Positions 10,200-20,509 of a stretch of 64,000 bases of DNA are shown in pieces; the stretch's first letter is position 1; each line of letters begins with the position of its first letter. The stretch is from Janibacter sp. DB-40 (GTDB lineage Bacteria > Actinomycetota > Actinomycetes > Actinomycetales > Dermatophilaceae). The translations under genes and the position numbers were made by a program. Below the pieces are notes generated by a model. The model did no database searches and was not told the DNA's origin. It saw only the letters and a list, made by a program, of their open reading frames with translations. The stretch spans positions 2,294,001 to 2,358,000 of the forward strand of contig NZ_CP120360.1 of assembly GCF_029510815.1 (NCBI RefSeq). Reading direction: 5' to 3'.

Positions 10200-11920
10200 C
10201 GGTCCCCGCCCTCCCCGGGCAGACGGCCCTCACGCGGGGTCAGGGGCAGCGGCGACGTCGTGAGCGGGCCACCGGCCTCGTGCGGCACGGTCAGCCGGAA
10301 GCGGGCCCCCTCCCCCGGCTCACCCCAGGCCTGCAACCACCCGTGGTGGAGTCGGGCGTCCTCGAGCGCGATGGCCAGACCGAGACCGGAGCCACCGGTG
10401 GTACGGGTCCGGGCGGGGTCCGCGCGCCAGAAGCGGTTGAACACCAGCGAGGCCTCTCCGGCCTTCAGACCCACGCCGTGGTCCTGGACCATCACGGCCG
10501 CGGCCTCGTCGTTGCTGCCGACCCAGATGTCGACGGGACGGCCCTCACCGTGCTCGATCGCATTGACCACGAGGTTGCGCAGCACTCGCTCGATCCGCCG
10601 TGAGTCGACCTCGGCGACGGCCTTCTGCCCCGGCTCCCGGTGGACGAGGACCTCGCTGCCGCGTGCGTCGGCGATCGACTCCGTCGCCTGCACGACTCGG
10701 TCGACGATCACGTAGAGGTCGATCGGGTCCTGCTCGAGCACGGCGGCACCGGCGTCGTAGCGGGAGATCTCGAGGAGGTCGGCCAGCAGCTCCTCGAAGC
10801 GGTCGAGCTCGTCGTGGAGCAGCTCCGCCGAGCGACCCGTGACCGGGTCCATCTCGTCCCGCGAGGAGTGCAGCAGGTCGGCGGCCATCCGGATCGTCGT
10901 CAGCGGCGTGCGCAGCTCGTGGGAGACGTCGGAGACGAAGCGTTGCTGCACCCGGGAGAGGCCCTCGAGCTGGCGGATCTGCGTCTGCAGGTTGTCGGCC
11001 ATGTCGTTGAAGGACTGGCCGAGCAGGGCGAGGTCGTCGTGCCCGCGCGCCGACATCCGCTCGTTGAGGTGGCCCGAGGAGAGGCGCTCGGCGGCCGACG
11101 CCGCGCGGCGCACCGGGGTGACGACCATGCTCGTGACGATGTAGGCGATGCCCGAGACGAGGCCGATGAGGAAGAGCGCCCCGAGGACGAAGGACCGGGA
11201 GATGATGCCCAGAGTCGTCTGCTCCTGGTCCATCGGGTAGATGAAGTACAGGTCGTGGTCACCGGCGGTCGGCACCTCGATCTGCGAGCCGACGACGACC
11301 GCCGGGACGGAGTCGGTGTCGATCGGCACCCCGGTGATCGGCTCGGTCGACCCGTCGACGTCCGAGCGCTCCAGCTCGATGGTCATGGTCTGCTGCCGGG
11401 CCGGGTCGGCGGCCACGGCCTGGCGAAGGGCGGCGGGCACCTGGTCCAGGCCGACACCCTGCGGGTAGGCCACCGTGGAGATCGTCGACGACTCGTTCTC
11501 CGTGCTCGGCGTGAGGATGACGTAGCGGCTGTCGTCGCCGCTGGGCGGCGCGAGGGTCCGCGAGACGAAGTCGGAGGTGGACACGTCCAGCTCTCCGGGC
11601 TCGACGTCGGTGTTGTTGAAGTAGCTCTGCGCCCGGTCGGCCAGCTGGTGCGACTGGGCCTCGGCGAAGTCGACCCGGTCGTCGACGAGGCCGTCGGCGA
11701 TGGAGCGGTACATCGTCAGGCTGATGATCGAGACGACGACGAGCCCGAGGATGAGCGTGCTCGTGACGACCCGGAAGCGCAGGGATCGCCGCCAGAGGCC
11801 CACGGCGGCCCGCACGGCCCGGGCGACCGCGTGGTTGCGGGGCGGGGCCGCGGCACCCGACTCCTCGGTGCTCGACGCGTCCGAGGCCTCGGTCGCCTCG
11901 GAGGCGGGCGCCGAGGCCAT
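10196..11920 (-). CDS. mtrB: Sensor histidine kinase MtrB
   Basis: A 574-residue membrane kinase controlling cell wall and division genes through MtrA. A cytoplasmic Ala/Glu/Ser-rich N-terminus precedes a first membrane segment (VVTSTLILGLVVVSIISLTM), a large extracytoplasmic domain, and a second segment about residue 240 (GALFLIGLVSGIAYIVTSMV). HAMP, HisKA with phospho-acceptor His in SDVSHELRTPLTTIRM, and an HATPase domain with N box RNLVVNAIEHGEG and G box TGGSGLGLAI follow. It lies two bases downstream of mtrA. Confidence 0.97.
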   Translation of the reverse strand: MASAPASEATEASDASSTEESGAAAPPRNHAVARAVRAAVGLWRRSLRFRVVTSTLILGLVVVSIISLTMYRSIADGLVDDRVDFAEAQSHQLADRAQSYFNNTDVEPGELDVSTSDFVSRTLAPPSGDDSRYVILTPSTENESSTISTVAYPQGVGLDQVPAALRQAVAADPARQQTMTIELERSDVDGSTEPITGVPIDTDSVPAVVVGSQIEVPTAGDHDLYFIYPMDQEQTTLGIISRSFVLGALFLIGLVSGIAYIVTSMVVTPVRRAASAAERLSSGHLNERMSARGHDDLALLGQSFNDMADNLQTQIRQLEGLSRVQQRFVSDVSHELRTPLTTIRMAADLLHSSRDEMDPVTGRSAELLHDELDRFEELLADLLEISRYDAGAAVLEQDPIDLYVIVDRVVQATESIADARGSEVLVHREPGQKAVAEVDSRRIERVLRNLVVNAIEHGEGRPVDIWVGSNDEAAAVMVQDHGVGLKAGEASLVFNRFWRADPARTRTTGGSGLGLAIALEDARLHHGWLQAWGEPGEGARFRLTVPHEAGGPLTTSPLPLTPREGRLPGEGGDR

Positions 11921-11922
11921 GC

Positions 11923-12600
11923 TCAGGCCGACCCGGCCTTGTACCCCACGCCACGGACCGTGACGACGATCTGGGGGTTCTCGGGGTCGTGCTCGATCTT
12001 GCTGCGCAGCCGCTGGACGTGCACGTTGACCAGGCGCGTGTCACCGGCGTGCCGGTAGCCCCAGACCTGCTCCAGCAGGACCTCGCGGCTGAAGACCTGC
12101 CACGGCTTGCGCGCCAGGGCGACGAGCAGGTCGAACTCGAGCGGCGTCAGCGCCAAGGGGGTCCCGTCCCGGGTGACGGAGTGCCCCGCGACGTCGATGG
12201 CCAGGTCGCCGATCGTCAGTCGCTCCGGCTCCGGCTCGTCGCCGCGACGCAGACGGGCCCGCAGCCGGGCGATCAGCTCCTGCGGCTTGAACGGCTTGAC
12301 GATGTAGTCGTCGGCGCCCGACTCGAGACCGACGACCACGTCGACGGTGTCGGTCCGGGCGGTCAGCATGACGATCGGGACCCCCGACTCCTGCCGGATC
12401 CGCCGGCAGATCTCGATGCCGTCCATCCCGGGCAGCATGACGTCGAGGAGCACCAGGTCCGGACGGGCCTCGTGGAAGGCGTCGAGCGCCCGCGCTCCGT
12501 CGGCGACGTGCGCGACGTCGAGTCCTTCCTTCCGAAGGACGATCCCGAGCATCTCTGCCAGCGCCTGGTCGTCGTCGACGACGAGGACACGTCCCTTCAC
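11923..12600 (-). CDS. mtrA: Response regulator MtrA (OmpR family)
   Basis: A 225-residue regulator, essential in mycobacteria, linking cell-wall status to division, replication and resuscitation genes. The receiver domain has acidic pocket DD (10-11), phospho-acceptor Asp53 (LLDVMLPGMDG) and Lys in VKPFKPQEL. The C-terminal winged helix binds DNA (LTPLEFDLLVALARKPWQVF, then VNVHVQRLRSKIEHDPENPQ). It is the first gene of mtrA-mtrB-lpqB. Unlike mycobacteria, tmk does not lie between it and sahH. Confidence 0.98.
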   Translation of the reverse strand: MKGRVLVVDDDQALAEMLGIVLRKEGLDVAHVADGARALDAFHEARPDLVLLDVMLPGMDGIEICRRIRQESGVPIVMLTARTDTVDVVVGLESGADDYIVKPFKPQELIARLRARLRRGDEPEPERLTIGDLAIDVAGHSVTRDGTPLALTPLEFDLLVALARKPWQVFSREVLLEQVWGYRHAGDTRLVNVHVQRLRSKIEHDPENPQIVVTVRGVGYKAGSA

Positions 12601-12710
12601 GGTGATCCCTTTCGCACGTGGTCTACTGCCCGTTCATCATCACACAGGCACCACCGTGCGCCGGGCAGCCACTGCCGATAGCCTCGGGGGCGGGGCCCGG
12701 CGATCGGGCC

Positions 12711-12753
12711 CGCGGACGAGGGAGCAGTACCCGCACCACGACAAGACTGACTC
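12711..12753 (+). ncRNA. Guanidine-III (ykkC-III) riboswitch
   Basis: The leader of the SMR pair carries the signature elements of this H-type pseudoknot aptamer in order: GGACGAGG (12714-12721), GTACCCG (12727-12733) and GACAAGACTG (12740-12749). Stem P1 is GCGG (12712-12715) with CCGC (12731-12734). Stem P2 is GAGCA (12722-12726) with TG-CTC (12748-12753, one bulged A). The Shine-Dalgarno AAGGAG begins at 12756, right after P2, fitting translational control. Recognition is from memory of the family consensus; no covariance search was run. Confidence 0.88.
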
Positions 12754-12766
12754 ACAAGGAGTTGTC

Positions 12767-13081
12767 ATGTCCTGGCTCGTCCTCATCGTCTCGGGGATGC
12801 TCGAGGCCGTCTGGGCCACCGCCCTGCCCGCCTCGCGCGGATTCACCCGCCCCGGCCCCACCCTCCTCTTCGCCGTCTCCCTCGCCGCGAGCATGCTCGG
12901 TCTGGCGTGGGCCATGACCGACATCGCCACCGGCACCGCCTACGCGGTGTGGGTCGGCATCGGCGCCACCCTCACCCTCGTGTGGTCCATGGTGACCGGC
13001 GCCGAGCCGGCGACCCGGGCGCGCGTCGCGCTGCTCGTCCTGCTCGTCGCCTGCGTCGCCGGGTTGAAGGCGGTCGCCTGA
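12767..13081 (+). CDS. SMR-family guanidinium exporter subunit 1 (Gdx/SugE-like)
   Basis: A 104-residue four-helix small multidrug resistance protein. The conserved proton/substrate glutamate is Glu13 (VSGMLEAVWATAL). The Gdx-type signature GTAYAVWVGIGA follows, and AWAM in helix 2 is also typical of SugE/Gdx rather than EmrE. ATG 12767 follows AAGGAG by six bases. The next gene overlaps by one base (TGATG), so the two likely form an obligate heterodimer with opposite topologies, as in other paired SMRs. The upstream guanidine-III riboswitch makes guanidinium the probable substrate. Confidence 0.92.
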   Translation: MSWLVLIVSGMLEAVWATALPASRGFTRPGPTLLFAVSLAASMLGLAWAMTDIATGTAYAVWVGIGATLTLVWSMVTGAEPATRARVALLVLLVACVAGLKAVA

Positions 13082-13410
13082 TGCCGTGGGTCGTCCTGCT
13101 CGTCAGCGCCGTCCTCGAGGCGGTCTGGGCCACCGCCCTGGGCCGCTCCGACGGCTTCACCCACCCCACGGCGACCGCCGTCTTCCTCCTGGCCCTCGCG
13201 ACCAGCATGGTCGGCCTGGGGATCGCCGTGCGCACCATCCCCATCGGCACGGGGTACGCGGTCTGGACCGGGGTCGGCGCCGGGCTCACGGTCGCCTGGG
13301 CCATGGCCACCGGCGAGGAGGCCTTCACCCCGGTCAGGGCACTGCTCATCGCCGGGATCGTCGCCGCCGTCGTCGGGCTCCGGCTCGCCCCCTCCGGCAC
13401 CGAGGACTGA
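13081..13410 (+). CDS. SMR-family guanidinium exporter subunit 2 (Gdx/SugE-like)
   Basis: A 109-residue paralogue of the preceding gene. It has Glu13 in VSAVLEAVWATALGRSDGF, four hydrophobic helices, and the signature GTGYAVWTGVGAG. Its start overlaps the previous stop, giving coupled, stoichiometric expression. It contributes the second protomer of a dimeric antiporter exchanging guanidinium for protons (inference from family and riboswitch). A perfect palindromic terminator follows four bases after its stop. Confidence 0.92.
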   Translation: MPWVVLLVSAVLEAVWATALGRSDGFTHPTATAVFLLALATSMVGLGIAVRTIPIGTGYAVWTGVGAGLTVAWAMATGEEAFTPVRALLIAGIVAAVVGLRLAPSGTED

Positions 13411-13414
13411 CATG

Positions 13415-13446
13415 ACGAAGGGGGAGGCGCGCGCCTCCCCCTTCGT
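13415..13446. terminator. Perfect 32-bp palindrome, bidirectional terminator
   Basis: ACGAAGGGGGAGGCGC is followed immediately by its exact reverse complement. It lies between the convergent SMR pair and sahH. There is no U-tract on either side, which is usual in high-GC actinobacteria. Each arm carries the over-represented CGAAGGGGG word. Confidence 0.8.
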
Positions 13447-13463
13447 CCTGCTCGGTGTCGTGC

Positions 13464-14915
<1,452 letters not shown>

Positions 14916-14948
14916 GGTGGATCTCCTCGTGACATGGGGTTGTCGGAC

Positions 14949-14993
14949 CCGGCGCGACCCTTCTGGGCTCTCGCGGGTCATCACCCACGCCGG
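14949..14993 (-). promoter_or_regulatory. Structured 5' leader of ahcY (unassigned)
   Basis: Perfect arms CCGGCG at both ends (14949-14954 with 14988-14993) enclose an inner GGGT/ACCC hairpin. The leader lies 34 bases before the ahcY start. It does not match the SAH or SAM riboswitch consensus as I know them. It may be only GC-rich structure. Confidence 0.3.
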
Positions 14994-15043
14994 CTCCCGC
15001 CAGTGTATGTGCTCGCCGCCGGGGGTCGGCACGGTCACACCAT

Positions 15044-15085
15044 TCGAAGAAGCACCGCGAGCTGTGGATCGCGTTCCTTCTTCGA
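15044..15085. terminator. Inverted repeat between the DUF808 gene and ahcY
   Basis: TCGAAGAAG (15044-15052) pairs exactly with CTTCTTCGA (15077-15085) around a 24-base spacer. It lies downstream of the leftward DUF808 gene and upstream of ahcY, so it could end the first transcript. The long loop makes this weak. Confidence 0.35.
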
Positions 15086-15132
15086 CTCAACCTCCGGAGG
15101 CCGTCCTGACCATTCGGAGCTCGTCGGCGTCA

Positions 15133-16116
15133 TCAGTGGGCGGCCGCCTCCCCCTTCGCGTCGTCGCCGCCGAAGGGCAGCACGTGCATGACCGCGACGA
15201 CCACGCCACCGACGACGGCACCGAGGATCATCGAGGCGACGGTGTTGGTCACCCAGCCGAGGACGGCGCCGAGGGCGCCGGTCGCCTCCTCGACGGCGAC
15301 CTCGAGGTGGTGGACGACGTCGTACGGGGGGGTCCAGTTGATCGGGTCGTCGGCGAGGCCGACGAGGATGATGTGCCCGCCGACCCAGAGCATCGCGAAG
15401 ACACCGACGACCGACAGCACCGTCAGGAGCTTGGGCATGCCCTTGACCAGGGCACGGCCGACGGTCTGGGCGACGCCCGAGCCGGTCCGGGTCAGCCGCA
15501 GGCCGATGTCGTCCATCTTCACGATGAGCCCGACGGTGCCGTAGACCAGCAGCGTGATGAAGAGCGCGACGACGACCATCACGGCGAGCAGGTACCAGAA
15601 GCCACCGCCGAGTCCCTCGTCCAGGACGGCCTTGAGGGAGATGACCATGATCTCCGCCGAGAGGATGAAGTCGGTCGTGACGGCACTCTTGACGACCGCG
15701 TCCTCGTCGACCGTCTTCTTCTCCCCGTCCGCGGCGGCGGTGGTCTCGTGGCCGCCGTGGCCGGAGATCTTCTCCCAGATCTTCTCCGCTCCCTCGAAGC
15801 ACAGGTACGTGCCACCGAGCATGAGCAGCGGGGACAGGGCCCACGGCAGGAAGGCGTTGAGCAGCAGGATCGCCGGGACGATGAAGATCAGCTTGTTGCG
15901 CAGGGACCCGATCGTGATCCGCTTGATGATCGGCAGCTCGCGCTTGGGGTCGAGGCCCTCGACGTAGCGCGGGGTCACGGCCGTGTCGTCGACGACGACT
16001 CCGGCGGCCTTGGTGCTCGCCCGACCGGCCGCGGCACTCACGTCGTCGACGGACGCGGCGGCCATGCGGGCGAGGACGGAGATGTCGTCCAGCAGGGCGA
16101 CGAGACCGCCACTCAT
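15133..16116 (-). CDS. DUF808 (YedI-like) integral membrane protein
   Basis: A 327-residue membrane protein. The DUF808 N-terminus is clear (SGGLVALLDDISVLARMAAASVDD). Residues 80-115 and four or five later stretches are hydrophobic (FIVPAILLLNAFLPWALSPLL, LAVMVVVALFITLLVYGTVG, VASMILGAVVGGVVVAVMHV). A conserved cytoplasmic loop carries YLCFEGAEKIWEKI. The family has no established biochemical function. GGAG lies nine bases before the ATG. Confidence 0.88.
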   Translation of the reverse strand: MSGGLVALLDDISVLARMAAASVDDVSAAAGRASTKAAGVVVDDTAVTPRYVEGLDPKRELPIIKRITIGSLRNKLIFIVPAILLLNAFLPWALSPLLMLGGTYLCFEGAEKIWEKISGHGGHETTAAADGEKKTVDEDAVVKSAVTTDFILSAEIMVISLKAVLDEGLGGGFWYLLAVMVVVALFITLLVYGTVGLIVKMDDIGLRLTRTGSGVAQTVGRALVKGMPKLLTVLSVVGVFAMLWVGGHIILVGLADDPINWTPPYDVVHHLEVAVEEATGALGAVLGWVTNTVASMILGAVVGGVVVAVMHVLPFGGDDAKGEAAAH

Positions 16117-16204
16117 CGGGTGGCTCCGGCGGGTCGGGTCGTGATCGGCGTCAGCACGCGCTCAGGTTACCGACCCGGACCGACGAAGGGGGGAGGACGT
16201 CGCC

Positions 16205-17631
16205 TCAGGCGAGCGGCGGGGACTCGATGAGGTCCTCGACCGGGTTGAGGTCGAGGCCGAGCAGGGCGTTCTCCACGACCTCGGTCAGCGCCGGGTGGAT
16301 CCAGTACTGACCGCGCACCATCTCCGAGACGGGTTGGTCGAAGGCCATCATGTGGATCAGCGGCTGGACGAGCGTGGCGGCGTCGGGACCGACGAGGTGA
16401 CCGCCCACGAGCCGTCCGGTGCGGCGGTCGGCGATGACCTTGCACAGGCTCGTCGTGTCCTCCATGGCCCAGCCGTAGGCGGTGTCCCCGTACTTCTGCA
16501 CCTTCGTCACGACGTCCGCGCCCGCCGCCACCGCCTCGGTCTCGGTGAGGCCCACGGTGGCGATCTGGGGGTGGGTGAAGACGGCCGCGGGGACGGCCAC
16601 GTGGTCGAACTCCCGCAGGTCCTGCGGATGGGCGAGGTTGTGCGCGACGACTCGCGCCTCGTGGTTGGCCACGTGCTTGAGCTGGAAGGGGGAGGCCCCG
16701 TCCCCGAGCGCCCACACCCCCTCGACGGCGGTGCGGCCGTGGGCATCGACGACCACGCGGCCGTCGTCGTGCACCTCCACCCCGGCGACGTCGAGCCCGA
16801 GGTCCGCGGTGCTCGGCCGGCGACCGACCGCGACGAGGACGACGTCGACCTCGACCCGGCTGCCGTCCGACAGGGTGGCGATGATCCCCCGTCGCCCCGC
16901 CTGAGGTCGGTGACCGTCGTCGAGGTCCGCACACCCCACTGCTCCCGGGCGCTGGCCGTGAAGGCGGTGGCGATGTCGTCGTCCAGGTGACGCAGGAGCT
17001 GACCACCCCGGGCCGACACGGTGACCCGGGTGCCGAACGCGGAGAAGACGTGGGCCAGCTCGGCGCCGATGTAACCGCCTCCGACGACGAGCATCCGGTC
17101 GGGCTGCTCGGCCAGGCGCATCACCGTGTCAGACGTGTGCAGCGTGATGCCCTCGCGGTCCGCCAGCGCGGCGAGCTCGTCCGGGATCATCGGGTGCGAC
17201 CCGGTGGCGATGACGACCTGCTCGGCCCGGACCTCCTCAGTGCCGCCGTCCCGGAGGTCGACGCGCAGTGTGCGTGGTCCGGTGAACCGCGCGTGCCCGC
17301 GCAGCAGCTCGGTGAGCTCCCCGTCGCGGCGGTAGGCCTCGCCCGCCGCGGCGATCTGGTCGATGCGTCCGGCGAAGATGCGGTCGCGCACGTCGGTGAA
17401 GCGCACCCGCTCGAGCGTCGCGTCGACCCCGAGCCGCCCCCCTTCGCGCACCTTGGTGGCGATCTCGGCGACGTGGACGAACATCTTCGTCGGGATGCAC
17501 CCGACGTTCAGGCAGGTGCCTCCGAAGACGTCACCGCCCTCGATGATGGCGAACCGACGACCCGCGAGCTCCTCGGTGACGAGGCTGTTGCCCGATCCAC
17601 TTCCGATGACGGCGATGTCGACGTCGATCAC
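16205..17631 (-). CDS. mtr: Mycothione reductase, interrupted by a one-base frameshift
   Basis: FAD/NADPH disulfide reductase that regenerates mycothiol from mycothione. The N-terminal part has the FAD fold (IAVIGSGSGNSLV), the redox-active GGTCLNVGCIPTKMFV, and an NADPH fold (MLVVGGGYIGAELAHVFSAFG). The C-terminal part has GDGASPFQLKHVANHEARVV and the interface motif HPALTEVVENALLGL. The two halves lie in different frames. The break is at a C5 run on the + strand (16886-16890); one more base there joins TDLRRGDGG to IIATLSDGS and gives a normal 475-residue protein. The break may be a sequencing error or a true mutation. Confidence 0.9.
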
Positions 17632-18807
17632 TCAGTTGGCCTTTCGTGGGAGATGCAGCTCGTCGATGCCCGGTGCCCTCGCCGGGTCGAAACCGTGGCC
17701 GATCGCGAGGTAGGTGCTCGCGAAGTCGGTCAGGGCGATGTGCTCGGCGAGACGTTCGAGATCGTGCCCGGGGCGGGCGAACTGCTCCAGGACGCGCACT
17801 CCGGCTGCCTCGGCGCGATCGGCGACGGACTGCGCGGTGTTGTGCCGCTCGACCTCGGTCGGGTCGGACTCGGAGGTCGGCACCGGGTCACGCAGCAGCA
17901 CCAGACCGAGCCGCGGAGCGCTGGGGCCGTCGAGGTAGGGGTCGGCGAAGATGTCGCGTCCACCGTCCGGGGCCGTTCCCGAACCGGCGAGGGGACCGGA
18001 GAGGCAGGCCACCACCTGGGAGGCCGCGTCCGGCAGCCGCCCCCACGTCGAGGGCACCCGGCTGGTGCGGGCCAGCATCGCGCTCGTGCGGCGCGCGGCG
18101 ACACCGCCGACGGGGCCGTCGCCGAGGACGACGGGGGTGACCTCGGAGAGGTCGGTCGCGAGCGACTTGGCGGGGTTGACGAAGTACTCGGCATCCGGGC
18201 GGAAGGCCTCCGCCTGCTCGTCGAGCCGGTCGGCGACCCGCAGGAGCACACCCGTCGGGACGTCGATGACACCGCACGCCGAGGTGGCGAGCAGTGCGGG
18301 GACGACGAGGCTCCACAGCGCGGTGCGGGAGTGCCCCGTGCCCGGGTCGATCGGCAGGTGCACGCCTCGGGCCTCCGCCGCGGCAGACGCGAGTGGACTG
18401 TCCGGGGCCCCGATGGTCAGGACGTGCGCGCCCCGGCGCGCGGCCTCACGGGCCTGCCGGACGGGTCCCTCCGCACGGCCGGACAGGGAGACCGCGACGA
18501 CGAGGTCGAGGGCGCCGACCCAGCCGGGCAGGGGGCCCGACCCGTCCGCGGTGAGCAGCACCGGTGACCGGTGGGAGACGAGCAGGTCGAGGACGGCCGC
18601 GACCCCCTCCGACCCGCCCACGGTGGCGACGTGGATCGCTCGCGGGCGCTCCCCGCCGGCGACCCGCCCGAGGTCGCACTCCTGGCTCACCGTGATGGCC
18701 CGGCGCACCTGCGCGCCGGCGCCCGCGAGCGCTCGGAGCATGTCAGAGGGGTCGACCGCACGCCGCCGGGCCTCGTCGTCGAGCACGCTCTCGTCGAAGG
18801 GGGACAT
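17632..18807 (-). CDS. SIS-domain sugar-phosphate isomerase-like protein (Rv3256c-like)
   Basis: A 391-residue protein with a sugar-isomerase (SIS) fold. It has the phosphate-binding stretch DLVVAVSLSGRAEGPVRQAREAARRGAHVLTIGAP, and a C-terminal PGI/PMI-type tail with GPVGGVAARRTSAMLART and a conserved TDFASTYLAIGHG near the end. Mycobacterial Rv3256c occupies the same position beside manB. A role in mannose-phosphate supply is likely but unproven. ATG 18807 or the adjacent ATG 18810 follows GAGG. Confidence 0.82.
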   Translation of the reverse strand: MSPFDESVLDDEARRRAVDPSDMLRALAGAGAQVRRAITVSQECDLGRVAGGERPRAIHVATVGGSEGVAAVLDLLVSHRSPVLLTADGSGPLPGWVGALDLVVAVSLSGRAEGPVRQAREAARRGAHVLTIGAPDSPLASAAAEARGVHLPIDPGTGHSRTALWSLVVPALLATSACGVIDVPTGVLLRVADRLDEQAEAFRPDAEYFVNPAKSLATDLSEVTPVVLGDGPVGGVAARRTSAMLARTSRVPSTWGRLPDAASQVVACLSGPLAGSGTAPDGGRDIFADPYLDGPSAPRLGLVLLRDPVPTSESDPTEVERHNTAQSVADRAEAAGVRVLEQFARPGHDLERLAEHIALTDFASTYLAIGHGFDPARAPGIDELHLPRKAN

Positions 18808-18815
18808 CATCGACC

Positions 18816-19004
18816 TCAGGCCGGCTTGCGTGCCTCGTCGACGAGCAGCACCGGGATGCCCCGGTCCACCCGGTAGGCCAGGCCGCAGTCGGGATTCGCG
18901 CACACCAGCTCGGGGCCGTCACCGGTCTCGTCACGCAGCGCGGTGCGGCAGGCGGGGCAGCGCAGGATCTCGCGCAGCCAGGGCTCGATCGTCGAATCGG
19001 TCAT
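18816..19004 (-). CDS. Trm112-family small zinc protein
   Basis: A 62-residue protein of the Trm112/YcaR family. CPAC at 17-20 and a second CxxxxxC (VCANPDCG) form the zinc knuckle, followed by YRVDRGIPVLLVDEAR. In eukaryotes Trm112 activates methyltransferases; bacterial roles are unclear. Its ATG overlaps the manB stop by three bases, so it is co-translated with manB and the SIS-domain gene. Confidence 0.88.
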   Translation of the reverse strand: MTDSTIEPWLREILRCPACRTALRDETGDGPELVCANPDCGLAYRVDRGIPVLLVDEARKPA

Positions 19005-20428
19005 CGTGTCTCCCGGATCATCATCAGCACATCGTCTCGCACCTGGGTCATGGTGTGGGTGTCGGCCGCCTCGACGTTGAGGCGCAGCAACGGCTCGGTG
19101 TTGCTCGCACGCAGGTTGAACCACCACATCGGCTCCCCGCCACGGGTGACGGTCAGCCCGTCGAGCTCATCGAGGACCACATCGTCGCGGTCCTCGTGGG
19201 CCGCCCGTACACGCGCGGTCACGGCGTCGGCGTCCTCGACGGTGGAGTTGATCTCCCCCGAGGCGACGTAGCGCTCGTAGGGGGCCATGACCGTGCTCAG
19301 CGGCGCGTCGGACTCCCCCAGCGCCGCGAGGACGTGCATCGCGGCGAGCATGCCGGTGTCGGCGAACCAGAAGTCACGGAAGTAGTAGTGCGCGGAGTGC
19401 TCGCCCCCGAAGGCCGCGTCGTGCTCGCTCATGACGGCCTTGACGTAGGAGTGCCCGACCCGGGTGCGCACGGGTCGGGCGCCGGACTCCTCGATGATCT
19501 CCGGCACCGCGGCGGAGGTGATCGCGTTGTGCACGATCGCGACCTCTCCCGCCTCGCGGCCCGCGGCGACCTCGCGGGCCACCTCGCGCCGGGCGATCAT
19601 CGCGGTGATCGCGCTCGGGCTGACCGGGTCGCCTGCCTCGTCGACGACGAAGCACCGGTCCGCGTCGCCGTCGAAGGCGATGCCCAGGTCGGCTCCGTGG
19701 CTGCGCACCCGCTCCTGCAGGTCGACGAGGTTGGCGGGGTCGAGCGGGTTGGCCTCGTGGTTGGGGAAGGTCCCGTCGAGCTCGAAGTACAACGGGTCGA
19801 TCCGCAGCGGCAGCTCCGCCAGGCCGCCCTCGGTCCCGAGGACGGCCGGGACGGTCAGGCCGGCCATGCCGTTGCCGGCGTCGACGGTCACGCGGAGCGG
19901 TCGCGACCCCCGCAGGTCGACGAGGCCGCGGAGGAAGGCGGCGTACTCGGCGAGCACGTCACGTCGCTCCACCCGCCCCGGGGCCACGCCCTCGAAGCCG
20001 GTCGTCCCCGTGTCCAGGAGCTGCTGGGCCAGGTCGCGGACACTCGCCAGTCCGGTCTCCCGCCCGACGGGCCGGGCTCCGGAGCGGCAGAACTTGATGC
20101 CGTTGTACTGCGGCGGGTTGTGGCTGGCGGTGAACATGGCCCCCGGGAGGCCGAGGGCGCCGCTGGCGTAGTAGAGCCCGTCCGTGCTCACGAGGCCGAT
20201 GTGGAGCGCGTCGACACCGCGCGCGGTGACACCGGCAGCGAAGGCCTCGACGAGCTCGGGCGAGCTGGGGCGCATGTCGTGCCCGACGACGACCGCGGGG
20301 GCCCCGTCGGCGAGCGCGACCACCTCGGTGAAGGCGGCCCCGAGCGCGTGGACGACGTGGACGTCCAGCTGCTCGGGCACGAGCCCGCGCACGTCATAGG
20401 CCTTGACGAAGTCGGCGAGGGTGGTCAC
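19001..20428 (-). CDS. manB: Phosphomannomutase/phosphoglucomutase
   Basis: A 475-residue alpha-D-phosphohexomutase interconverting hexose 6- and 1-phosphates. In actinobacteria it supplies mannose-1-phosphate for GDP-mannose, phosphatidylinositol mannosides and glycoproteins. The phosphoserine loop is MFTASHNPPQYNGIKF (about 105-120), the metal loop is IAFDGDADRCFVVDE, and the sugar-binding loop is FGGEHSAHYYFRDFWFADTG. It starts an operon with the Trm112-like and SIS-domain genes. The DUF3499 gene upstream is on the same strand, 81 bases away. Confidence 0.96.
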   Translation of the reverse strand: MTTLADFVKAYDVRGLVPEQLDVHVVHALGAAFTEVVALADGAPAVVVGHDMRPSSPELVEAFAAGVTARGVDALHIGLVSTDGLYYASGALGLPGAMFTASHNPPQYNGIKFCRSGARPVGRETGLASVRDLAQQLLDTGTTGFEGVAPGRVERRDVLAEYAAFLRGLVDLRGSRPLRVTVDAGNGMAGLTVPAVLGTEGGLAELPLRIDPLYFELDGTFPNHEANPLDPANLVDLQERVRSHGADLGIAFDGDADRCFVVDEAGDPVSPSAITAMIARREVAREVAAGREAGEVAIVHNAITSAAVPEIIEESGARPVRTRVGHSYVKAVMSEHDAAFGGEHSAHYYFRDFWFADTGMLAAMHVLAALGESDAPLSTVMAPYERYVASGEINSTVEDADAVTARVRAAHEDRDDVVLDELDGLTVTRGGEPMWWFNLRASNTEPLLRLNVEAADTHTMTQVRDDVLMMIRETR

Positions 20429-20509
20429 GTTGTCAGCCTAGTTCGCCCACGAACGGTCGGCCCCGGGGCCGGATGCGTGCCCACCTCGGGCCACAGTGCC
20501 GAAGGGGGA

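Noticed and set aside
14916..15040. SAH or SAM riboswitch before ahcY
   Set aside because: None of the conserved core blocks of these classes can be matched.
16507..16885. C-terminal extension of the first mycothione reductase frame (Arg/Ser/Pro-rich)
   Set aside because: Composition is typical of out-of-frame GC-rich translation; the conserved protein continues in the neighbouring frame.
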